Below, one piece after another: positions 18,288-27,849 of a stretch of 64,000 bases of DNA. The translations under genes were made by a program, and so were the position numbers. Source of the stretch: Saccharopolyspora spinosa NRRL 18395 (GTDB lineage Bacteria; Actinomycetota; Actinomycetes; Mycobacteriales; Pseudonocardiaceae); contig NZ_GL877879.1 of the NCBI RefSeq assembly GCF_000194155.1, positions 1,947,539-2,011,538 of the forward strand, given 5' to 3'. A model generated the notes under the pieces. It searched no databases. It saw only the letters and a program-made list of their open reading frames with translations, and had not been told where the DNA came from. Numbering within the stretch: position 1 is the first letter of the stretch; each line of letters starts with the position of its first letter.

Positions 18288-19739
18288 TTACGTTAGTGGG
18301 TGGTCTGTTGGGGTGATTGGGGCTGGAAGGACGACTCGGCCGGTCAGGTAGTTGTCGACTCCTGCCGCCGCCGAGCGGCCCTCGGCTATCGCCCAGACGA
18401 TCAGGGACTGGCCTCGGCCCATGTCCCCGGCCGTGAAGATCCCGTCCACACTGGACATGAAGTTCTCGTCGCGGGCGACGTTGCCGCGCGCGTCCAGGGT
18501 GACGCCCAGGTGTTCCAGCAGGCCTGCTCGTTCCGGGCCTACGAAGCCCATCGCGAGCAGTACCAGCTGCGCCGGGAGTTCCCGCTCCGTGCCCGCCACC
18601 GGCTCGAAGCCGGCGTCGGTGCGCCGCACCTCCACTAGGCGCAGCGCTCGCACCTCGCCTTGGTCGTCGCCCAGGAACTCCTGGGTGTTGACCGAATACA
18701 GGCGCTCGCCGCCCTCCTCGTGCGCCGACGAGACCCGGTAGATCATCGGGTAGGTCGGCCACGGGTGCGCCTCGGATCGGGACGCCGGCGGCATCGGCAT
18801 GATCTCCAGCTGCGTGACCGATGCCGCGCCCTGCCGGTGCGCCGTGCCCACGCAGTCCGCTCCCGTGTCACCGCCGCCGATGACCACCACGTGCTTGCCC
18901 TCGGCGTGGATCGGCGAGCGCGCCAGGTCGCCCTCCTGCACCTTGTTCGCCAGCGGCAGGTACTCCATCGCCTGGTGCACACCGTCGAGCTCGCGCCCCG
19001 GCGCCGGCAGGTCGCGGGCTTGCGTCGCACCGCCCGCGAGCACCACCGCGTCGTACCCGGAGCGCAGCTGCTCGACCGTCACGTCCACGCCGACGTTCAC
19101 GCCGGTGCGGAATTCGGTGCCTTCGGCCCGCATCTGGCCCAGGCGCCGGTCCAGCCGGCGCTTCTCCAGCTTGAACTCCGGGATGCCGTAGCGCAGCAGC
19201 CCGCCGATGCGGTCCGCCCGCTCGTAGACCACCACGCTGTGGCCCACGCGGGTCAGTTGCTGCGCCGCCGCGAGTCCGGCGGGCCCGGAGCCGACCACGG
19301 CGACCTTCTTACCCGTGACGGCGCGAGGCAGCTGCGGCCGGACCAAGCCGGCGTCCCAGGCCTTGTCGATGATCGTGATCTCGACCTGCTTGATGCTGAC
19401 CGGGTCGGAGTTGATCCCGACGACGCAGGCCGTCTCGCACGGCGCGGGGCACAACGTCCCGGTGAACTCCGGGAAGTTGTTCGTGGCGTGCAACCGCTGC
19501 GCGGCTTCCTGCCAGTCGTCCCGCCACACCAGGTCGTTCCACTCCGGGATCAGGTTGCCCAGCGGACAGCCCTGGTGGCAGAACGGGATCCCGCAGTCCA
19601 TGCAGCGGCTGGCCTGCTTCTGCAGCTTGGGCTGTTCGAACTCCAGGTAGACCTCGCGCCAGTCCTTGATGCGCACGTCCACCGGGCGACGCTGCGGCGT
19701 TTCCCGCGGCGTCGTCATGAATCCCTTGGGGTCAGCCAT
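18288..19739 (-). CDS. gltD: Glutamate synthase small subunit (NADPH)
   Basis: A 483-residue beta subunit. It passes electrons from NADPH through FAD and iron-sulfur clusters to the large subunit, which makes two glutamates from glutamine and 2-oxoglutarate. The N-terminal cysteines CMDCGIPFCHQGCPLGN bind the 4Fe-4S clusters. VVGSGPAGLAAAQQL is the FAD-binding GxGxxG, VIGGGDTGADCVGTAHRQGA the NADPH site, and ENFMSSVDGIFTAGDMGRG the second FAD motif. Its ATG at 19739 overlaps the gltB stop by eight bases, so translation is coupled. Length and domain order are standard. Confidence 0.97.
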   Translation of the reverse strand: MADPKGFMTTPRETPQRRPVDVRIKDWREVYLEFEQPKLQKQASRCMDCGIPFCHQGCPLGNLIPEWNDLVWRDDWQEAAQRLHATNNFPEFTGTLCPAPCETACVVGINSDPVSIKQVEITIIDKAWDAGLVRPQLPRAVTGKKVAVVGSGPAGLAAAQQLTRVGHSVVVYERADRIGGLLRYGIPEFKLEKRRLDRRLGQMRAEGTEFRTGVNVGVDVTVEQLRSGYDAVVLAGGATQARDLPAPGRELDGVHQAMEYLPLANKVQEGDLARSPIHAEGKHVVVIGGGDTGADCVGTAHRQGAASVTQLEIMPMPPASRSEAHPWPTYPMIYRVSSAHEEGGERLYSVNTQEFLGDDQGEVRALRLVEVRRTDAGFEPVAGTERELPAQLVLLAMGFVGPERAGLLEHLGVTLDARGNVARDENFMSSVDGIFTAGDMGRGQSLIVWAIAEGRSAAAGVDNYLTGRVVLPAPITPTDHPLT

Positions 19740-22700
19740 GTGCGGCCTCCATGATCGCCTCGTTGACGTCGCGCCCGTCGCGTTCGGCGGCGCTTCGGGC
19801 CGCGAGCACCCGCTTGAAGTCCTTCGGCATTACCTTCCCGAAGCGCTCGACCGCGGTGTCCCAGTCGGCCAGCAGTTCCCGCGCCACGGCCGACTCGGTC
19901 TGCTCGTAGTGCCGCCGCACCCGGTCGTGCAGGAACTCGCGGTCCGCGTCGTCCAGCGGGTCCAAGTCGACCATCTCGGGGTTGATCCGTTTGGGGTTCA
20001 GGTCCAGCAGGTACGCGATGCCGCCGGACATGCCGGCCGCGAAGTTGCGGCCGGTGCTGCCGAGGATCACCACGCGACCACCGGTCATGTACTCGCAACC
20101 GTGGTCACCGACGCCTTCGACGACGGCCACGGCACCCGAGTTGCGCACCGCGAACCGCTCGCCGACCACGCCGCGCACGAACATCTCGCCACCGGTCGCG
20201 CCGTAGAGCAGCACGTTTCCGGCGATGATGTTCTGCTCGGCCGCGAACGGCGCCGAAGCGTCCGGGCGAACCACGATTCGCCCGCCGGACAAGCCCTTTC
20301 CGACGTAGTCGTTGGCGTCGCCCAGCAAACGCAGGGTGATGCCCTGCGGCAGGAACGCGCCGAAGGACTGCCCGGCCGATCCGGTGAACGTCACGTCGAT
20401 GGTGTCGTCCGCCAGGCCTTCGCCGCCCCACCGCCTGGTCAGCTCCGAGCCGAGCATGGTTCCGACCGTGCGGTTGACGTTGCGCACCGGCATGTCCAGC
20501 CGAACCGAGGTGCCTTCCTTCAGCGCCCCCTCGCACAGCTGGATCAGCGTGTTGTCCAGCGCCTTCTCCAGACCGTGGTCCTGCTCGGCGGTCTGGTGCC
20601 GTGCGGCGCCGCGCGGCAGTTCCGGCACGTGCGTGATCGGCGCCAGGTCGAGGCCCTGGGCCTTCCAGTACCCCACTGCCTCGGAGGTGTCCAGCAGGTC
20701 GGCGTGCCCGATCGCCTCGGCGAGTGTCCGGAATCCCAGCGCCGCCAGGTATTCCCGCACTTCCTGCGCGATGAACTCGAAGAAGTTCACCACGTACTCG
20801 GCCTTGCCGGTGAACTTCTCGCGCAGCTGCGGGTTCTGGGTGGCCACGCCCACCGGGCAGGTGTCGAGGTGGCAGACCCGCATCATGATGCAGCCGGAGA
20901 CCACCAGCGGCGCGGTGGCGAAACCGTACTCCTCGGCACCCAGCAGAGCCGCGATCACCACGTCGCGTCCGGTCTTGAGCTGACCGTCGGTCTGCACGAC
21001 GATCCGGTCGCGCAGGTCGTTGGCCAGCAGCGTCTGCTGCGTCTCGGCCAACCCGAGCTCCCACGGACCACCCGCGTGCTTGATCGACGACAGCGGCGAA
21101 GCACCGGTGCCGCCGTCGTGCCCGGAGATCAGCACGACATCGGCGTGCGCCTTGGACACACCTGCGGCTACCGTGCCGACACCGACCTCGGACACCAGCT
21201 TGACGTGGATCCGCGCCCTGGGGTTGGCGTTCTTCAGGTCGTGGATGAGCTGCGCCAGGTCCTCGATCGAGTAGATGTCGTGGTGCGGTGGCGGGGAGAT
21301 CAGGCCCACGCCCGGCGTGGAGTGCCGGGTCTTGGCCACCCACGGGTACACCTTGTGGCCGGGCAGCTGCCCGCCCTCGCCGGGCTTCGCGCCCTGCGCC
21401 ATCTTGATCTGGATGTCGTCGGAGTTGACAAGGTATTCGCTGGTCACGCCGAACCTGCCGCTCGCGACCTGCTTGATCGCCGAGCGCCGCGAATCGCCGC
21501 TGGCGTCCCGGGTGAAGCGCTCGGCGTCCTCGCCGCCCTCGCCGGTGTTGGACTTGCCGCCCAACCGGTTCATCGCGATGGCCAGCACCTCGTGCATCTC
21601 CTGCGAGATGGACCCGTAGGAGATGGCGCCGGTGGCGAACCGCTTCACGATGGACGAGACCGGCTCGACCTGCTCGATCGGCACCGGCTTTCGCGCGCCC
21701 TCGCGGAGCTTGAACAGCCCGCGCAGGGTCATCAGCTCCCGCGACTGGTCGTCGACGGCCCTGGTGTACTCCTTGAACACCTCGTAGCGGCCGCTGCGGG
21801 TGGAGTGCTGGAGCTTGAACACCGTCTGCGGGTTGAACAGGTGCGGCTCGCCTTCGCGCCGCCACTGGTACTCGCCGCCGACCTGCAGCTTCCGGTGCGG
21901 CGCCGCCACGCCGTCGGACGGGTATGCCCGGCGGTGGCGTTCGGCGATCTCCTGCGCGAGCACGTCGAATCCGACGCCGCCGAGCCGCGAAGTGGTGCCG
22001 GTGAAGCACTGCTGCACGACCTCTTCGCCGAGCCCGATGGCCTCGAAGATCTGCGCGCCGGTGTAGGAGGCCACAGTGGACACGCCCATCTTGGACATGG
22101 TCTTGCGAACGCCCTTGCCCAGCGCCTTGATGAGGTTCGCGGTCGCTTGCTTGGCGTCCACGTCCTGGATGACTCCGCCGCGAACCAGGTCCTCGACGGT
22201 GGCCATCGCCACATACGGGTTAACGGCCGCGGCGCCGTAACCGATGAGCAAAGCGACATGGTGCACTTCGCGGACGTCGCCGGCTTCGACGATCAGGCCC
22301 ACCTGGGTGCGCTTCTTCTCACGCACCAGGTGGTGGTGCACGGCACCGGTGGCCAGCAGCGACGGGATCGGCGCGTGCTCGGCGTCGGCCGAGCGGTCCG
22401 AGAGCACCAGCACGTGCGCCCCGTCGGCGACGGCGGCCGAGACCTCTTCGCGGATCTCGTCGAGCCGCGTGCGCAGCGCCTCGCCACCACCTGCGACGTG
22501 GTAGGTCATCTGGATCACCGCGGGTTTGAGGCCCGGGCGGTCGCCGTCATCGTTGAGGTGCACGATCTTGGCGAGCTCGTCGTTGTCCAGTACCGGGAAC
22601 GGCAGCGCCAAGTTCCGGCAGGCCCGCGGGTCGTGGTCGAGCAGGTTGTGTTCAGGCCCGACGTGGGTGCGCAGCGAGGTGACCAGCTCTTCCCGGATCG

Positions 22701-24297
22701 CGTCCAGCGGCGGGTTGGTGACCTGCGCGAACAACTGCGTGAAGTAGTCGAACAGCTGCCGCGGGCGTTCGGAGAAGGCGGCGAAGGGCACGTCGTTGCC
22801 CATCGAGCCGATCGGCTCGGCGCCGGTGGTGGCCATCGGCTTGAGCAGGACGCCCAGCTCTTCCTGCGAGTAGCCGAAGACCTGCTGCCGGTGCACCAGC
22901 GAGTCGTGCGAGGGCAGCTCGCGCTCACGGTCCGGCAGGTCCGCGAGGTGCACTACGCCTGCGTCCAGCCATTCCTGGTAGGGGAATTCGGCGGCGAGTT
23001 CGCCCTTGGTCTCGTCGTCGTCGACGATGCGGCCCTTGCCGGTGTCGACCAGGAACATCCGGCCGGGTTGCAGGCGGCCCTTGCGGACGATCTTGTCCGC
23101 GTCGACTTCCAGCACGCCGACTTCGCTGGCGAGCACCACGAGCCCGTCCTCGGTGACCCAGTAGCGCCCCGGCCGCAGGCCGTTGCGGTCGAGCACCGCG
23201 CCGATCTGGGTGCCGTCGGTGAAGGCCACCAGCGCCGGGCCATCCCAGGGTTCCATCAGGTAGTTGTGGAACTCGTAGAACGCGCGGCGGGCGGGGTCCA
23301 TCTCGGCGTGGTTCTCCCACGCCTCCGGGATCATCATCAGCACCGCGTGCGGCAGCGACCGGCCGCCCAGGTGCAGCAACTCCAGCACTTCGTCGAAGGT
23401 CGCCGAGTCGCTGGCGTCCGGGGTGGCGATCGGGAACAGCCGCCGCAGGTCACCGGGGATCAGGTCGGTGGCCAGCATGCTCTCCCGGGTCCGCATCCAA
23501 TTGCGGTTGCCCTTGAGGGTGTTGATCTCGCCGTTGTGCGCGATGAACCGGTACGGGTGGGCCAGCGGCCACGACGGGAACGTGTTGGTGGAGAACCGGC
23601 TGTGCACCAGGCCGATCGCGCTGGTGAAGCGTTCGTCACGCAGGTCGGGGTAGAACGCGCCGAGCTGGGCCTCGGTCAGCATCCCCTTGTAGACGATGGT
23701 GCGCGCCGACAGGCTCGGGAAGTACACGTCGGCTTCGTGCTCGGCCCGCTTGCGGACGCAGAACGCCCGCCGCTCGAACTCCAGCGCCGTCTCGCCCTGC
23801 GCGGCATCGGTGCCGTGGCCGACGAAGAGCTGCCGGAAGCCGGGCATCGTTTCGCGCGCCGAACTGCCGGCGCAGCCGGTTTCCACCGGCAGTTCGCGCC
23901 AGCCGAGCAGCCGCAGGCCCTCCTCCGCCACGATCCGCTCGATGGTCGCCACCGCGTGCGCCGCTTCATCGGGGTCGGCGGGCAGGAACGCGGTTCCCGC
24001 CGCGTAACCGCCGCGTTCGGGCAGCTCGAAGGGTACGACGGCGCGGAAGAACTCGTCCGGGATCTGGGTCAGCAGACCGACGCCGTCCCCGGTCTCGGGG
24101 TCGGCGCCCTTGGCACCGCGGTGCTCCAGGTTGCGCAGTGCCGTCAGCGCTTTCGCGACCAGGTCGTGGCTGCGCCTACCGCGCAGGTCGGCGACGAAGG
24201 CGACCCCGCACGCGTCGTGTTCGTTGGCCGGGTCGTAGAGACCTTGGGCGGCGGCGCTACGCTGCGCCGATTTTCTTGCATGGTGGGAAAGGGGCAT
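19732..24297 (-). CDS. gltB: Glutamate synthase large subunit
   Basis: A 1521-residue alpha subunit. A short propeptide ends at Cys30 (NEHDACGVAF), the N-terminal nucleophile of the class II glutamine amidotransferase domain that releases ammonia. The central domain and the FMN/3Fe-4S synthase domain follow, with GKSNTGEGGEDAERF, a GEGGQLPGHKV segment, and MMRVCHLDTCPVGVATQNP holding the cluster cysteines. The C-terminal GXGXG domain is complete (NDYVGKGLSGGRIVV). ATG at 24297 is chosen because a GGGAGG site precedes it and it places Cys30 correctly. The frame itself is open further upstream. It forms an operon with gltD. Confidence 0.97.
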   Translation of the reverse strand: MPLSHHARKSAQRSAAAQGLYDPANEHDACGVAFVADLRGRRSHDLVAKALTALRNLEHRGAKGADPETGDGVGLLTQIPDEFFRAVVPFELPERGGYAAGTAFLPADPDEAAHAVATIERIVAEEGLRLLGWRELPVETGCAGSSARETMPGFRQLFVGHGTDAAQGETALEFERRAFCVRKRAEHEADVYFPSLSARTIVYKGMLTEAQLGAFYPDLRDERFTSAIGLVHSRFSTNTFPSWPLAHPYRFIAHNGEINTLKGNRNWMRTRESMLATDLIPGDLRRLFPIATPDASDSATFDEVLELLHLGGRSLPHAVLMMIPEAWENHAEMDPARRAFYEFHNYLMEPWDGPALVAFTDGTQIGAVLDRNGLRPGRYWVTEDGLVVLASEVGVLEVDADKIVRKGRLQPGRMFLVDTGKGRIVDDDETKGELAAEFPYQEWLDAGVVHLADLPDRERELPSHDSLVHRQQVFGYSQEELGVLLKPMATTGAEPIGSMGNDVPFAAFSERPRQLFDYFTQLFAQVTNPPLDAIREELVTSLRTHVGPEHNLLDHDPRACRNLALPFPVLDNDELAKIVHLNDDGDRPGLKPAVIQMTYHVAGGGEALRTRLDEIREEVSAAVADGAHVLVLSDRSADAEHAPIPSLLATGAVHHHLVREKKRTQVGLIVEAGDVREVHHVALLIGYGAAAVNPYVAMATVEDLVRGGVIQDVDAKQATANLIKALGKGVRKTMSKMGVSTVASYTGAQIFEAIGLGEEVVQQCFTGTTSRLGGVGFDVLAQEIAERHRRAYPSDGVAAPHRKLQVGGEYQWRREGEPHLFNPQTVFKLQHSTRSGRYEVFKEYTRAVDDQSRELMTLRGLFKLREGARKPVPIEQVEPVSSIVKRFATGAISYGSISQEMHEVLAIAMNRLGGKSNTGEGGEDAERFTRDASGDSRRSAIKQVASGRFGVTSEYLVNSDDIQIKMAQGAKPGEGGQLPGHKVYPWVAKTRHSTPGVGLISPPPHHDIYSIEDLAQLIHDLKNANPRARIHVKLVSEVGVGTVAAGVSKAHADVVLISGHDGGTGASPLSSIKHAGGPWELGLAETQQTLLANDLRDRIVVQTDGQLKTGRDVVIAALLGAEEYGFATAPLVVSGCIMMRVCHLDTCPVGVATQNPQLREKFTGKAEYVVNFFEFIAQEVREYLAALGFRTLAEAIGHADLLDTSEAVGYWKAQGLDLAPITHVPELPRGAARHQTAEQDHGLEKALDNTLIQLCEGALKEGTSVRLDMPVRNVNRTVGTMLGSELTRRWGGEGLADDTIDVTFTGSAGQSFGAFLPQGITLRLLGDANDYVGKGLSGGRIVVRPDASAPFAAEQNIIAGNVLLYGATGGEMFVRGVVGERFAVRNSGAVAVVEGVGDHGCEYMTGGRVVILGSTGRNFAAGMSGGIAYLLDLNPKRINPEMVDLDPLDDADREFLHDRVRRHYEQTESAVARELLADWDTAVERFGKVMPKDFKRVLAARSAAERDGRDVNEAIMEAAHG

Positions 24298-24789
24298 CAG
24301 ACCTCCCGTCGTCAGGCCGCGGGCTGCAGCAGGGCATGACTCACCCACCGCGATCCCGCAAGAGCCTTTGGGGGCACTGACAAAAGGATGCGCCGTTGCA
24401 CTCTTGGTCAGTTTGAGGCACTCTACATAGCGAGCGGCCAGAAAGCTACCGTTAAGTAACACGAAGTTAAGCGAAGATTACGGGGCTCCCAGCCATTGGG
24501 ACATCGTTGTCGCAATCCCGGTGGGCTCGGGAATTCTGCACCACGGCAATGTCCATACGCGACTGTTCGGCGCTCCGAGTGGCGTTGTTCACGATCTTCT
24601 TGCGGATCAGCGAATCACTGCTCAACATCTTCGGATTCGGTTCAGAACCAAGCATTTTCCGTAATCGACCGCACACCGAGCGTGCAGCACGGCAGAATCA
24701 CCCGATCGCCAACGAATTCGTCCCGTTGACCGTCCAATATCAAACAAATGCCGGAAAACCTGGCGCCGAAGGGGCGCTGGACAGCCGAA
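24298..24789. other. Upstream region of gltB and end region of GT87 gene
   Basis: No gene supported. The stretch 24380-24480 is AT-richer and on the minus strand contains TTAACTTCGTGTTACTTAAC, a repeated GTTAA pattern about 170 bases ahead of the gltB start that would suit a promoter or regulator site. Both flanking genes read on the minus strand, so the rest of the gap is gltB leader and distal spacer. Confidence 0.45.
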
Positions 24790-26103
24790 TCAACTCCGGA
24801 TCGCGGGCTTCGCGAATGGTTCTTCCGGCGCAACCACCAACGGACGATTTCGGGCAAAAAGACCGAGGAGTGCGAGCAAAACCAAACCGAGCAGCAGATA
24901 GGGGTTGCCGAACAGGTGCTGCAGCGGCGTCCACGGCGGGCCGGTGGGCAGCATCCGGAACGATGCGACGAGCACGGTCACCAGGGTCACCCCGGCGACC
25001 ACGAGCCAACGCGGGCTGCGCAGCCGGGCGGCGTAGGCGAGCAGCACCAGCAGTCCGGGCGCGCACCAGACCCAGTGATCCGACCACGACGTCGGCGACA
25101 CCAGCAGCGCCAGCAGGCCGTTGGCGGTCACGGCGAGCGCCGGCTCGGACCGGCGGATCGCGAACGCCACGACGGCCACGCAGGCCAGCGAGATCACCAG
25201 CCACAGCCCGTTCTGCGCCACCGCGGGCAGTTCCAGCCGGGCCAGGCCGCCCATGATCGACTGGTTGGTGTGGAAGGCGGAGCCGCTGACGCCATGCGCC
25301 GGGCCCTTGCCGAACCAGTACTCCACGGCCGCTTGGTAATTCAGCGCGAAGCCCACCAGGGTGCCGAGCGCGGCGGTCGCCACCGCGGCCACCACCGCCC
25401 GGAAGTCCTTGCGGAACACGAAGAACAACAGAAATCCCGCAGGGGTGAGCTTGATCGCCGCGGCGATGCCGATCAGCAGGCCGCGCGGCCAGCGCGGGTT
25501 GCGCGCCAGGCAGTCGACGATCACCAGGCCCATCAGGGCGATGTTGATCTGGCCGAGCCCGAACGAGGCGTAGACAGGCTCCAGGAACAGCGTCCACGGC
25601 AGCAGCGCCATCGCCACCGCGAACGCGCCGCGCTTGCCGACCACCGGCCACAGGTGCCGGGTGACCAGGTACAGCGCGGCGCCGATGGCGAGCAGGTCAA
25701 CGACGTAGAGCGCGACCAGCCCGGCGACGAACGGCAGCAGCGCGAACGGCAGCAGCGGCAGCAACGCGAACGGCGGGTACACCCAGGGCAGCACCCGGCC
25801 GATGCTGACGGTGGGGGCGGTGTTCATGATGTCGCCACCGGTCAGCCAGGTGTGCACCGCCCAGCGGTACACCTGGTAGTCGATGCCGGATCCCTGGTCC
25901 AGCCCGGCCCGGCGCATCAGCACCAGCAGCGTGAAGGACGCGATCAGCAGCGGCACCGAGAGCGCGATGACGGCGCGGGAGTGGTTCACGACGATTCCGC
26001 GAAGCCGGCCCGGCAGGCCGCCGAGGTTCAGGACAGCATGGCCGGACTCGAACTGCACCGTGGCCAACTGGGTCCTCTCGATCAGGCGACCGGCGTCTAC
26101 CAC
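24790..26103 (-). CDS. GT87-family (DUF2029) membrane glycosyltransferase
   Basis: A 437-residue polytopic membrane protein with about ten hydrophobic segments, a GSGIDYQVYRWAVHTWLTGG periplasmic-loop motif, WVYPPFALLPLLPFALLP, and TNQSIMGGLARLELP near the middle. This is the pattern of actinobacterial GT-C mannosyl or arabinosyl transferases that use polyprenyl-phosphate sugars to build cell-envelope glycolipids. The acceptor is unknown. The GTG start at 26103 is preceded by an 8-bp-arm hairpin (26108-26127). The first 35 residues are polar, so a later start before the first helix is possible. Confidence 0.85.
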   Translation of the reverse strand: MVDAGRLIERTQLATVQFESGHAVLNLGGLPGRLRGIVVNHSRAVIALSVPLLIASFTLLVLMRRAGLDQGSGIDYQVYRWAVHTWLTGGDIMNTAPTVSIGRVLPWVYPPFALLPLLPFALLPFVAGLVALYVVDLLAIGAALYLVTRHLWPVVGKRGAFAVAMALLPWTLFLEPVYASFGLGQINIALMGLVIVDCLARNPRWPRGLLIGIAAAIKLTPAGFLLFFVFRKDFRAVVAAVATAALGTLVGFALNYQAAVEYWFGKGPAHGVSGSAFHTNQSIMGGLARLELPAVAQNGLWLVISLACVAVVAFAIRRSEPALAVTANGLLALLVSPTSWSDHWVWCAPGLLVLLAYAARLRSPRWLVVAGVTLVTVLVASFRMLPTGPPWTPLQHLFGNPYLLLGLVLLALLGLFARNRPLVVAPEEPFAKPAIRS

Positions 26104-26107
26104 CGTC

Positions 26108-26127
26108 GCGTGATCACCCGATCACGC
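26108..26127. promoter_or_regulatory. Inverted repeat upstream of GT87 gene
   Basis: GCGTGATC, four bases, GATCACGC: a 20-bp perfect dyad directly before the GT87 start and about 110 bases after the MarR gene stop. It could be an operator for the neighbouring MarR protein or a short terminator hairpin; no T-tract follows. Confidence 0.5.
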
Positions 26128-26236
26128 CGAGTTCGCCAGGTCGCGGGAAACACCCGTGAACAACCGAGGAACTTTAACCCACCGCCGATCTCGACCGGCA
26201 CACGCCTCGCCGCAGGACGGCAAGTCGCCTGGCGGT

Positions 26237-26722
26237 TCAACCGAGTGATTCCAGCACCTTGGCCAGCAGTTCGCCCAGTTTCTCCCGTTCGTCCGCCGCC
26301 AGCGGCGCGAGCAGGGCGCGTTCGCGTTCCAGCTGCTGCGGGAACAGCCGATCGATCAGCTCCAGTCCCTCGCCGGTGAGCCGCACGTCGATCTCCCGGC
26401 GGTCGCGCCGGGACAAGGTGCGGGTGATCAGGCCCTCCGCCTCCAGCCGGGCCAGCCGCTTGGTGGTGGCCGCCCCGGAGGACAGCGTCTCCTTGGTGAG
26501 CTGGCTGGGCCGCAGGCCGCCGCCGGCCCGCCGCAGCGCGCTGAGCACCTCGAACTCCATCCGCGACAGCCCGGCGTCGGTGAACGCGGACTCGTCGAGT
26601 TGATTGGTCAGCGCCCCCAGCCGCCGCACCCGGCCGATCACGTCGATCGGGGACACGTCCAGGTCCGGGCGCTGCTCGCGCCATTGCGCGCAGATCCGTC
26701 CGACCACGTCGCCCAACGCCAC
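26237..26722 (-). CDS. MarR-family transcriptional regulator
   Basis: A protein of about 161 residues. It has the MarR winged helix LSRMEFEVLSALRRAGGGLR, a PSQLTKETLSSGAATTKRLA recognition helix, and the wing GLITRTLSRRDRREIDVRLT with the conserved Asp-Arg-Arg. It regulates by releasing DNA on ligand or oxidant binding. AAGGAGT overlaps the GTG at 26722, so the TTG six bases further in may be the true start. It is divergent from the FUSC-type remnant, which might have been its original target; the GT87 gene downstream is on the same strand. Confidence 0.88.
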   Translation of the reverse strand: MALGDVVGRICAQWREQRPDLDVSPIDVIGRVRRLGALTNQLDESAFTDAGLSRMEFEVLSALRRAGGGLRPSQLTKETLSSGAATTKRLARLEAEGLITRTLSRRDRREIDVRLTGEGLELIDRLFPQQLERERALLAPLAADEREKLGELLAKVLESLG

Positions 26723-26768
26723 TCCTTCATGAGTAAACTATCTGAAAATATTTTACTAGTGAACGTTT

Positions 26769-27308
26769 TTCGCACGCCCCTCTCACCCGCCTCCGTCGAA
26801 CCCTGCGCACCCGCGAGACGCTGCGGTTCGGCTGGACGGCCGACGGCGTGGTGGTACCCGCGGTGCGCATCGGGGTGTCGTTCGCCACGCCGATGGTCGT
26901 GCTGGTCGTGCTGGTCGTGCTGGTCGCCCTGGGCCGGCCCCCAACCCCAGGAACCGCAGTGTCAATTGAAACTGCGGACGAGGACCCACGGTTCGCAGTT
27001 TCAATTGACACTGCGAACCACCCGGCTGCTGCGGCGGACCGCGCCGTTCTTGCCCCTGCAGTCGGCGAACGCAACGGCCACCTGGCACCGGACGGTTCAA
27101 CGCACGACCGGGACCATCGCCGCAGCCCCGCTGGCCCTGGTGATGTTCGGCCTCCACCCCAGCCCGATCGCGATCCTCGCCCTGGTGGTGATCTGCCAGT
27201 TGGCCGCCGAGCTCGTGGTGCAAGCCAACTACGCCCTCAGCCTGATGTTCGTGACTCCCCTGGCCCTCGGCCTCAGCTCGCTCGGCAACCCGGCGGCGCA
27301 GAACGTCT
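26769..27308 (+). pseudogene. FUSC-family membrane protein, deleted and frameshifted
   Basis: The plus strand reads LRTRETLRFGWTADGVVVPA and VRIGVSFATPMVVLVVLVVL, then a palindromic repeat, then in another frame RTTGTIAAAPLALVMFGLHP, IAILALVVICQLAAELVVQA and LSLMFVTPLALGLSSLGNPA. These are the membrane parts of a fusaric-acid-resistance type (FUSC) efflux-like protein. Most of the first membrane domain is lost where the repeat sits. The end abuts a biotin carboxylase remnant. Confidence 0.65.
26955..27015. repeat. Palindrome pair around a CAATTG core
   Basis: Two 22-bp segments at 26955-26976 and 26994-27015 are exact reverse complements of each other. Each is itself almost a perfect palindrome (CGCAGT, then CAATTG in the centre, then ACTGCG). 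A 17-base spacer lies between them. The pair sits at the deletion point of the FUSC remnant, so it looks like an inserted small palindromic element rather than an operator. Confidence 0.85.
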
Positions 27309-27608
27309 TGGTTCGCCGAGCGGATCGTCAAGGTCGAGCCGTTGGACGGCGCGATGGGCCGCCGGGCACCGGGGTATGCGGCGAACACCCAGGTGAGCCC
27401 GCATTTCGACCCGCTGCTGGCCAAGATCGTGGTGCACGGCGACCACCGCGCGGATGCGCTGGCCCGCGCGCGGCGGGTGGTCGAGGAGTTCGCCGTGCAG
27501 GGTCCGACGTGCAACCTGTCGTTTCTGGCCGAAGTGCTTGATTCACCGGAATTCTCCGCCGGAAACTACGACACGGGCGTCGTCGACCGGATCATCGCCG
27601 CCCGCTGA
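27309..27608 (+). pseudogene. Biotin carboxylase C-terminal remnant
   Basis: The 100-codon frame WFAERIVKVEPLDGA, HFDPLLAKIVVHGDHRADAL, VQGPTCNLSFLAEVLDSPEF matches the C-terminal domain of acyl-CoA carboxylase alpha subunits. The ATP-grasp and biotin-carboxylase domains are absent because the frame begins at the FUSC junction. It ends 20 bases before an intact biotin carrier protein, as in normal accA-type operons, so the carrier once belonged to this carboxylase. Confidence 0.75.
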
Positions 27609-27628
27609 CCAAAGCCGAAGGGAACAAC

Positions 27629-27844
27629 ATGGAGATCAAGGCCGAGATGGTCGCCAACGTCTGGAAGGTGCTGGTCACCGAGGGTGCAACGGTCAAGGCC
27701 GACGAAGAGTTGGCCGTCCTCGAGTCGATGAAGATGGAGATCCCGGTCCTGAGCGAAACCGACGGGGTGGTGACGCGCCTGGCGGTCTCCGAAGGCGACA
27801 CGGTGGCCGAAGGCGATCTGATCGCGGTCGTCTCCGCGGAGTGA
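27629..27844 (+). CDS. Biotin carboxyl carrier protein (biotinyl domain only)
   Basis: A 71-residue single biotinyl domain. It carries the canonical ESMKMEI motif, whose Lys (about residue 35) is biotinylated by BirA. The fold repeat on either side is VLVTEGATVKADEELAVLES and VSEGDTVAEGDLIAV. Such small carriers shuttle carboxybiotin between carboxylase and carboxyltransferase subunits of acyl-CoA carboxylases. The ATG follows AAGGGAAC. Its expected partner directly upstream is only a remnant, so it may serve an enzyme encoded elsewhere or be an orphan. Confidence 0.9.
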   Translation: MEIKAEMVANVWKVLVTEGATVKADEELAVLESMKMEIPVLSETDGVVTRLAVSEGDTVAEGDLIAVVSAE

Positions 27845-27849
27845 TTCCG

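Noticed and set aside
19666..24339. Very long open frame antisense to gltB and gltD
   Set aside because: It is an artefact of GC-rich codon bias on the opposite strand. The product has no recognisable domain and the gltBD proteins are unambiguous.
26941..27020. Operator for the MarR gene at 26237
   Set aside because: The palindromes are over 200 bases downstream, inside a broken gene, and look like an inserted repeat pair rather than a promoter-proximal site.
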